A stretch of DNA of 64,000 bases. Source: Tetragonia tetragonoides. Lineage: Eukaryota > Streptophyta > Magnoliopsida > Caryophyllales > Aizoaceae. The position numbers and the translations under genes were made by a program. Each line of letters starts with the position of its first letter. The stretch's first letter is position 1. The stretch spans positions 4,196,001 through 4,260,000 of the forward strand of contig CM076150.1 of assembly GCA_038025085.1 (NCBI GenBank). Direction: 5' to 3'. The notes under the pieces were generated by a model that saw nothing but the letters and a program-made list of their open reading frames with translations, searched no databases and was not told the origin of the DNA. Shown piece after piece: positions 59,301 to 64,000 of this stretch.

Positions 59301-61893
59301 GTGACTCAGCAATTACATGAAGAGCAAGGGTTGTTTTCCCAGAAGCCTCTGGACCAAATACCTCAACCACACGTCCCTGAAAGCACCCAACACAGACTCC
59401 GCATAAGCATCCAATCAAAATAAGATATGTTGAGATCTACTGGAATCATAATAGTTTCAGCGAAAAGTAACGTTCGAGTACTAACACGTGCATATGAACA
59501 AAAGGAACAAGGAATGAAGGTAGTTAGAACTTAGGAAGTCTAACTACAGTTAACACCATGAAATGTACGTTTTTAGATAAAGATAAAGCATATGCTAATA
59601 ATTTTCAGCAAAATACAGCTAGGAGTACAAGTCCTCTATACATAAGCTAATTAGAAATCAGCCCAGTAACGCAGAATCTGAGACGCAGGGCATCCCCTAA
59701 AAGCTCTTGCTGGTGTTGCCCATAAAGAGGCAAGATAGATGACACCACGGAATGTATGTAAATATGCAACATGCACAATCAATCAGTGACAATGATTATC
59801 ATCAACAGAAAACTATCATAGAAGTCAAGGAAACATTGTTAGAATAAGATTTTTATGGGGAACAATGCCAAACTGTAGAAAATACCTTCGGAAATCCACC
59901 AATACCTAATGCTATATCCAAAGCAAAGGAGCCTGTAGACACCACGGGAACATGTCTAGGAGTTACAGATCGACCAAGCCACATTATAGACCCCTTTCCA
60001 AATGAAGCTGTAATCTGATCTAGGGCTTGCTGAAGAGCCAAATCTTTCTTTGACAAATTTTCATCATTCGAGTCGCTTCCATCTGATTTAGATTTCTTTT
60101 TACCTACACCCAAGAAATCCATAAGGCAGCAGCAACCAAGTCAAACAGAATTTCAGAGAGAAAAAGCAAGAAACACAGGCTTATTGCTATCATTACTATT
60201 GTTCAACATCAAGTAAAAAAAGAAGGGAATGAAAAAGCCCCATCTAACCAAGCTGACTAAGTTCCCAAAGGTGCTATGCTTCATGTGCAAAAATTAAAAT
60301 TTAATATTCAACATTATCATCATCATCATACATAAATAAATAGATAAAATGAAAAGAAACAGACTATCACACCATGATTTTCAAAAAATCTTTATTTCGG
60401 CCCTGAAGGAATTAATGTTGGACTTATTGAATCTTTAGCAATTCATGTTTGTCCCTACTTTGATTCTCGTATTAGGAATCACAATAGGTGTACTGGTAAT
60501 TGTGTGGTTAGAAAGAGAAATATCCGCGGGTCTACTACAGCGTATTGGACCTGAATACGCCGGCCCTTTGGAAATTCTTCAAGCTCTAGCAGATGGGATA
60601 AAAACTACTTTTTAAAGAGCCCCCTTCCTTATTTCTTCTTCTTTATAATCCGTATATTTGCTTTCAAATTATGTTCCCCTAATGACATAAGAAAATCCAA
60701 ATGATAACTAAGTTTTAGTGACTAATAAGACCTCGTCGACAAAAAACCAGAAACACACAACATATGAGCCACCATCAGTACACATCGATGCACTGTTCAA
60801 AAAAGGTTGAGACTCAACTCACATCAAAGTTGGACATCAGCTAGCAAAAGCAGGCAAAGTCATTAGTGTCACAAACAATACAATTTAGTCTCCTAGCATG
60901 AAAAGAGAGCACGACAATACGTGTGTGCTACACTGGTGGACTGGTAGTTGTCTAAACTACAATATCCTGTCAAACCGGACATCACTTTAATAAACACGAA
61001 GCTCAATTGATGGCACCAGTTTCAAAGGCACTAACATGATGCAAGAAGTAATGCACCACTTAATCATCTCCCTCCCCCACCCCACCAAAAGAAAATGTAA
61101 AAACTACCAACATTCTATTCGAATGGGTTCAAACAAATAACAGCAGCATGTCCCTCAACATAATGAAGCCAGAACATATGCAATACCTTTGGATGCAAAT
61201 TCTTTACACTGAAAGGATGCTCCCAGTATCCCTTTTCTAGAACCCTGCAAACAAAAATTGCTAAACGGTTAGGGGCCTTCACATATTACATGTAAATAAA
61301 GGACAATAACTTATAAAGTTCAACAGACTGGAACAAACTACTGCAGCAGTACAATAACTTCAGTTATATTTCCTTTCCCTTCAACTTCTTCATTTCATTT
61401 TAATTTTTATCCCTTTCTCAAGGTTGCAAACCCAGTTTCTGGACCATTTATGAGCCTTAAAAATTATTCACTTTGATCCCAATAAACACAATTGCCCATT
61501 TCACCATAGCTTAAAAACCCATATTTCCCAAGTTTATTGTAACTTTGTAACAGGGTAACAGACTAAATCAACTGATTAAATGCCTAAACCAGTTGATGAT
61601 TTATTCTAAGTCCAAAGGAGTTCCATACTTATATATGCTAGTTCAAAGCACTAAAGACAACATGCATAGAAACTCAAATGTGAAAATATTCTTAAGAACA
61701 AGCCCACAATCACTTATTAGTTATTATACAAATTAATAATCAGAAACAGGCATCAACAATATTTAGAAATTACCCAACAAAACAAAAATAAATAAAAAAG
61801 ACGAAAGAAGAAAAAATGGGCAACAAAGAAACAAACCTCTGGAGCAAAAAGAGAGCGTCTCCAAGTAAAAACATTGCGGAGAAGCCTCGACAT
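56334..61893 (-). CDS. RECA2: Organellar RecA recombinase, RECA2 type
   Basis: Eight exons join without error: 61837-61893, 61187-61244, 59886-60103, 59289-59376, 58500-58672, 57971-58117, 57528-57659 and 56334-56702 (1242 nt, 413 aa). The first about 40 residues ([16 protein letters not shown]...) are basic and acid-poor, a mitochondrial-type presequence. The RecA core follows: [12 protein letters not shown], Walker A GPEASGKT (119-126), [10 protein letters not shown], Walker B VVVVDS (193-198), [13 protein letters not shown], and the DNA-binding loop [20 protein letters not shown] (256-275). The tail is acidic, ending TAAAEA. It catalyses ATP-dependent strand exchange and helps keep the mitochondrial genome stable. 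The text matches RECA2 better than the plastid RECA1 or RECA3 as I know them. Introns hold a LINE remnant and plastid DNA. Confidence 0.96.
59146..59158. repeat. G13 homopolymer
   Basis: Thirteen G's after CCGCC in RECA2 intron 4. It is a likely place for a length error. Confidence 0.9.
59571..59741 (-). mobile_element. Old 5'-truncated LINE remnant
   Basis: A tail-like TTTTTAGATAAAG start on the plus strand is followed by text resembling 6540-6620 (GCCCATAAAGAGGCAAGATAG against GCCCATAAAGAAGCTAAATAG). An imperfect 18-bp target duplication, ACACCATGAAATGTACGT (59553-59570) against ACACCACGGAATGTATGT (59742-59759), flanks it. The hairpin is decayed. It lies in RECA2 intron 3. Confidence 0.7.
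60400..60650 (+). pseudogene. ndhA: Nuclear insertion of plastid ndhA (NUPT)
   Basis: 60445-60615 reads [40 protein letters not shown] and ILQALADG, the conserved N-terminal membrane region of the plastid NADH dehydrogenase-like subunit A, then a stop. Upstream GAATCTTTA resembles the preceding ndhA codons with a deletion, and the AAAGAG-CCTTCCTT downstream resembles the following codons. The fragment is opposite in strand to RECA2, in its intron 2, and cannot make a product. Confidence 0.85.
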
Positions 61894-62455
61894 AGGTGGG
61901 TTAATTTTTGCTGAAAGTTCAAACCTTTATTTCACAAGAGCTCCTAAAAAAGACAAAAATGGTTGAAGACAAGAAAAGGGTTGAAATTGGAGAGAGAAAA
62001 ATGAAGGCAGTGTTTGGTCAGAGCATTTCTTGCAGGGTATATAGATGTTGATTAGGAGAGAGAAAACAGAGAACAATGTCACTGGTTTTTAGGGTTTATG
62101 GACACCATGAGGTGGAAGGTTTGGGGTTTTTCCCTCCCTTTTGAACTGGGTTGTCCAAAGTCGAAGAACTTTACTTCTTTACTCACTTCGGTAGAGCAAG
62201 GTTTTGTGTTATTTTACTACCGTTCTTGTTTTTTTTTTTAATCTTTGTTATTTTATTATGTTTTTTTTTTTCTTTTGGGAACTTGAAATACATATTACTT
62301 CATCTTTTTCGAAAAAATGTTAATATTTATTTCTTGAAGGTTAAAAGCTTATCACCATTAATTTATGAAAATATATAAAGATTTATAAAATAAAAATACA
62401 ATGGCTAGATTGATTTTAAGTAGTACTTTCGGAAAATTATATTTTTTTTATAGTT
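61894..62455. promoter_or_regulatory. RECA2 upstream region, no gene seen
   Basis: Leader-like sequence with a GAGAGAGAAA stretch at about 61990-62065, then T-rich DNA. Confidence 0.35.
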
Positions 62456-62459
62456 AGGA

Positions 62460-62890
62460 AAAATTACATTTAGATGCTCTAAGGTTTCGTGTATTATTTT
62501 TTAGGTTATATGTGGTTTGAATAATTTCACTTAGGTGACATGTGATGATGGAGGCTAACTTCTATTAACTTTTACTGATGTGCGAAGGGCGATTATCCTT
62601 GATGACCCGTGCTAAACTATTATTAATATTGTTTTTGCAAATAAATTGTGTTTTCCGAAATTTGGTTTTTAGTAAATGAATTGCTGTAAAAAAATAAATA
62701 ATTCAAATTAATCGGGGTTATCAAGGATAACCGCCCTTCACACGTCAACAAAAGTTAACGGAAGTTAGCCTTCGTCATCACTTGTCACCTATGTAAAGTT
62801 ATTTACAAAACCTCGTATCACCTAAATGTAATTATTCAAACGACATATAACCTAAAAATTAATACACGAAACCTCAGAGCACCTAAATAA
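62460..62890. mobile_element. Long foldback element (MITE-like hairpin)
   Basis: The left arm (GCTCTAAGGTTTCGTGTATT ... GCGAAGGGCGATTATCCTTG) is the reverse complement, with scattered mismatches, of the right arm ending TACACGAAACCTCAGAGCACC. Arms are about 170-200 bases around an AT-rich centre of about 80 bases. The right arm has an extra duplicated ATCACCTAAATGTAATTATT segment. No coding capacity. Confidence 0.8.
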
Positions 62891-62924
62891 CCACATACAA
62901 ATACATTTATTCAAGGTCAAAGTG

Positions 62925-62982
62925 GTGCATTGAAAATTGTGCAAAAATAAATATTATGGTTTTCTAAAACGGAGGTAGTACA
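62925..62982. mobile_element. Stowaway-like right-end fragment
   Basis: GGTCAAAGTGGTGCATTG ... AAAACGGAGGTAGTA resembles the right half of the MITE at 52640-52882. No left partner was found. Confidence 0.5.
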
Positions 62983-62999
62983 AATTATATAATATAACT

Positions 63000-63320
63000 A
63001 AATTTACGAGCCAAGACACCCTATCATGAGTTGACTTGACAAGACATCCAAGGACTTTAATAAAAAATTGAGATAATCAAAATAACTAAACAAACCCTTA
63101 ATGCTAGGTAGATCATATTGCACATCTACTGGTGCTAGCTTGAGCTCCTTAATGCAATCGATAATGTAGAGTTAGTGTAAATTGTGATGCAGCTCCAACC
63201 CCGTTCTTTAGCCCAAAGGAGGCCATTTGAATACGCCAAAACTTCCGCCTTGAAAGACGAACTTAAGTGAAGAAACTTGCTTTCAGCAGTAGGTGTGATA
63301 CCAGTGTGATGGGATCCTCT
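63000..63320 (-). pseudogene. RNase H-like (RVT_3) fragment of a LINE
   Basis: The minus strand reads FKAEVLAYSNGLLWAKERGW followed by SCITIYTNS and, after a frame change, DVQYDLPSIKGL. This fits the plant LINE-type RNase H pattern (EA-x-A-x3-GL-x-WA-x3-GW ... DS). No start, no full domain, and at least one frame break. Confidence 0.6.
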
Positions 63321-64000
63321 CCAATAGATCGGCGTGGTAACTCACAAGAACAAAAAAAGAAAAAGGAAAAAAAATTAGAGTTGTATGTCTTTTGGAGTGA
63401 GCAAGTGATGTGGCATTTATGAGTGCATAAATAGTATTATTATTCATGCTCTTGATTTTTTCTTAACTCCATGAGAATAGCTAGGTAGTTGACTATCATA
63501 TTGAGTATTCATTTATCTCTTCGAGAGAAGGTTTTAGGATTCTTATTTCCGACCTCGCAACATTCGACATGACATGCTAGTTGAAACTTGTTTATCCGCA
63601 TCTAAGATCTTGATTAAGTGAAACCAACCCTAGGCTTTTTATCTTGTTATTTTCCTATATATTAGTGATTACTTTTCCTTGTTTCAATCCAACAAACCAA
63701 TTGATAATTAGTTAGATTGTTACATTTAAGAAAACTTAATACTTGGAATATGTAACTCTCTGAGGTTCGATATTTTTATTACTTTGATATAACCTGTATA
63801 CTTGCGGGCCCATCAAGTATCAGGATATTGGTTTATTGGAGGAAAAATTGGAGGGAAGTACTTGAGAGGATCCTTACTCGATACCAACATCACTACTCAA
63901 CTCACACCAAGTAATTCCAGCTTTGAAAGTTTTAGAACACGGAGCCTTATCAACACAAATGTAGTGCAAGCTTGATACTGAAAGGGTACCATTGATTCTA
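63321..64000. other. Right-end sequence, no gene seen
   Basis: AT-rich sequence without a recognisable coding region or repeat. Confidence 0.35.

Noticed and set aside
60104..60122. ATG at 60122 (MDFLGVG) as the RECA2 start
   Set aside because: The stretch is intron followed by the acceptor gggtgtag. Exon 3 starts at 60103, and two upstream exons supply a proper start and presequence in frame.

Overview
The window is plant nuclear DNA, most likely from a eudicot. It is AT-rich, its genes have many GT-AG introns, and it carries plant repeat families: a Tnt1-type Copia element, L1-like LINE tails with a reverse-transcriptase zinc-binding domain, tRNA-like SINEs, and Stowaway-type and hAT-type MITEs. 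A strip of plastid DNA lies in one intron. The species cannot be read from the sequence. No operon, CRISPR array or prokaryotic system is present.

Layout. (1) 1-15.1 kb: a tandem segmental duplication carrying two copies of an alpha/beta-hydrolase gene, both on the minus strand. Copy B (5583-15080) is complete: seven exons, 266 codons, Ser-Asp-His triad present. Copy A shows only its first four exons (1718-4485) and runs off the left edge. After the duplication, copy A received two LINE insertions, a promoter MITE and a hexanucleotide expansion. Copy B holds one LINE with a perfect 19-bp target duplication and one 92-bp LINE tail. (2) 15.1-23.5 kb: gene-free and repeat-rich, with three modules headed by an ACTAG...CCGTGC-N3-GCAC motif, long TA and TAA microsatellites, a degenerate minisatellite and a terminal-inverted-repeat element. 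(3) 23.5-29.2 kb: a complete Copia element on the minus strand with CATGC target duplications; its one long reading frame has four nonsense codons and no frameshift. (4) 30.2-35.3 kb: a bHLH041-like transcription-factor gene (minus, eight exons) that looks inactivated by three separate lesions. (5) 35.3-46.1 kb: SINEs, MITEs, LINE fragments and a nested hairpin, with no gene that I recognise. (6) 46.2-51.6 kb: the spliceosomal DEAH-box helicase PRP22/DEAH5 (minus, two exons), head-to-head with (7) 53.5-55.5 kb, a PPR-SMR protein like At2g17033 (plus, two exons); two MITEs lie between them. (8) 56.3-61.9 kb: the organellar recombinase RECA2 (minus, eight exons), with an ndhA-derived plastid fragment in an intron. 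(9) 62-64 kb: a foldback element and a decayed RNase H-like fragment.

The intact genes are housekeeping-type: RNA splicing, organelle RNA metabolism and organelle DNA repair. They are not functionally linked beyond being neighbours. I found no clearly new system. The best leads are the covarying 3'-terminal hairpin of the LINE family, the triple-lesion bHLH gene, the Copia reading frame broken only by point nonsense changes, and the minisatellite modules at 17-20 kb. All exon boundaries were worked out by hand from splice consensus and reading-frame continuity.
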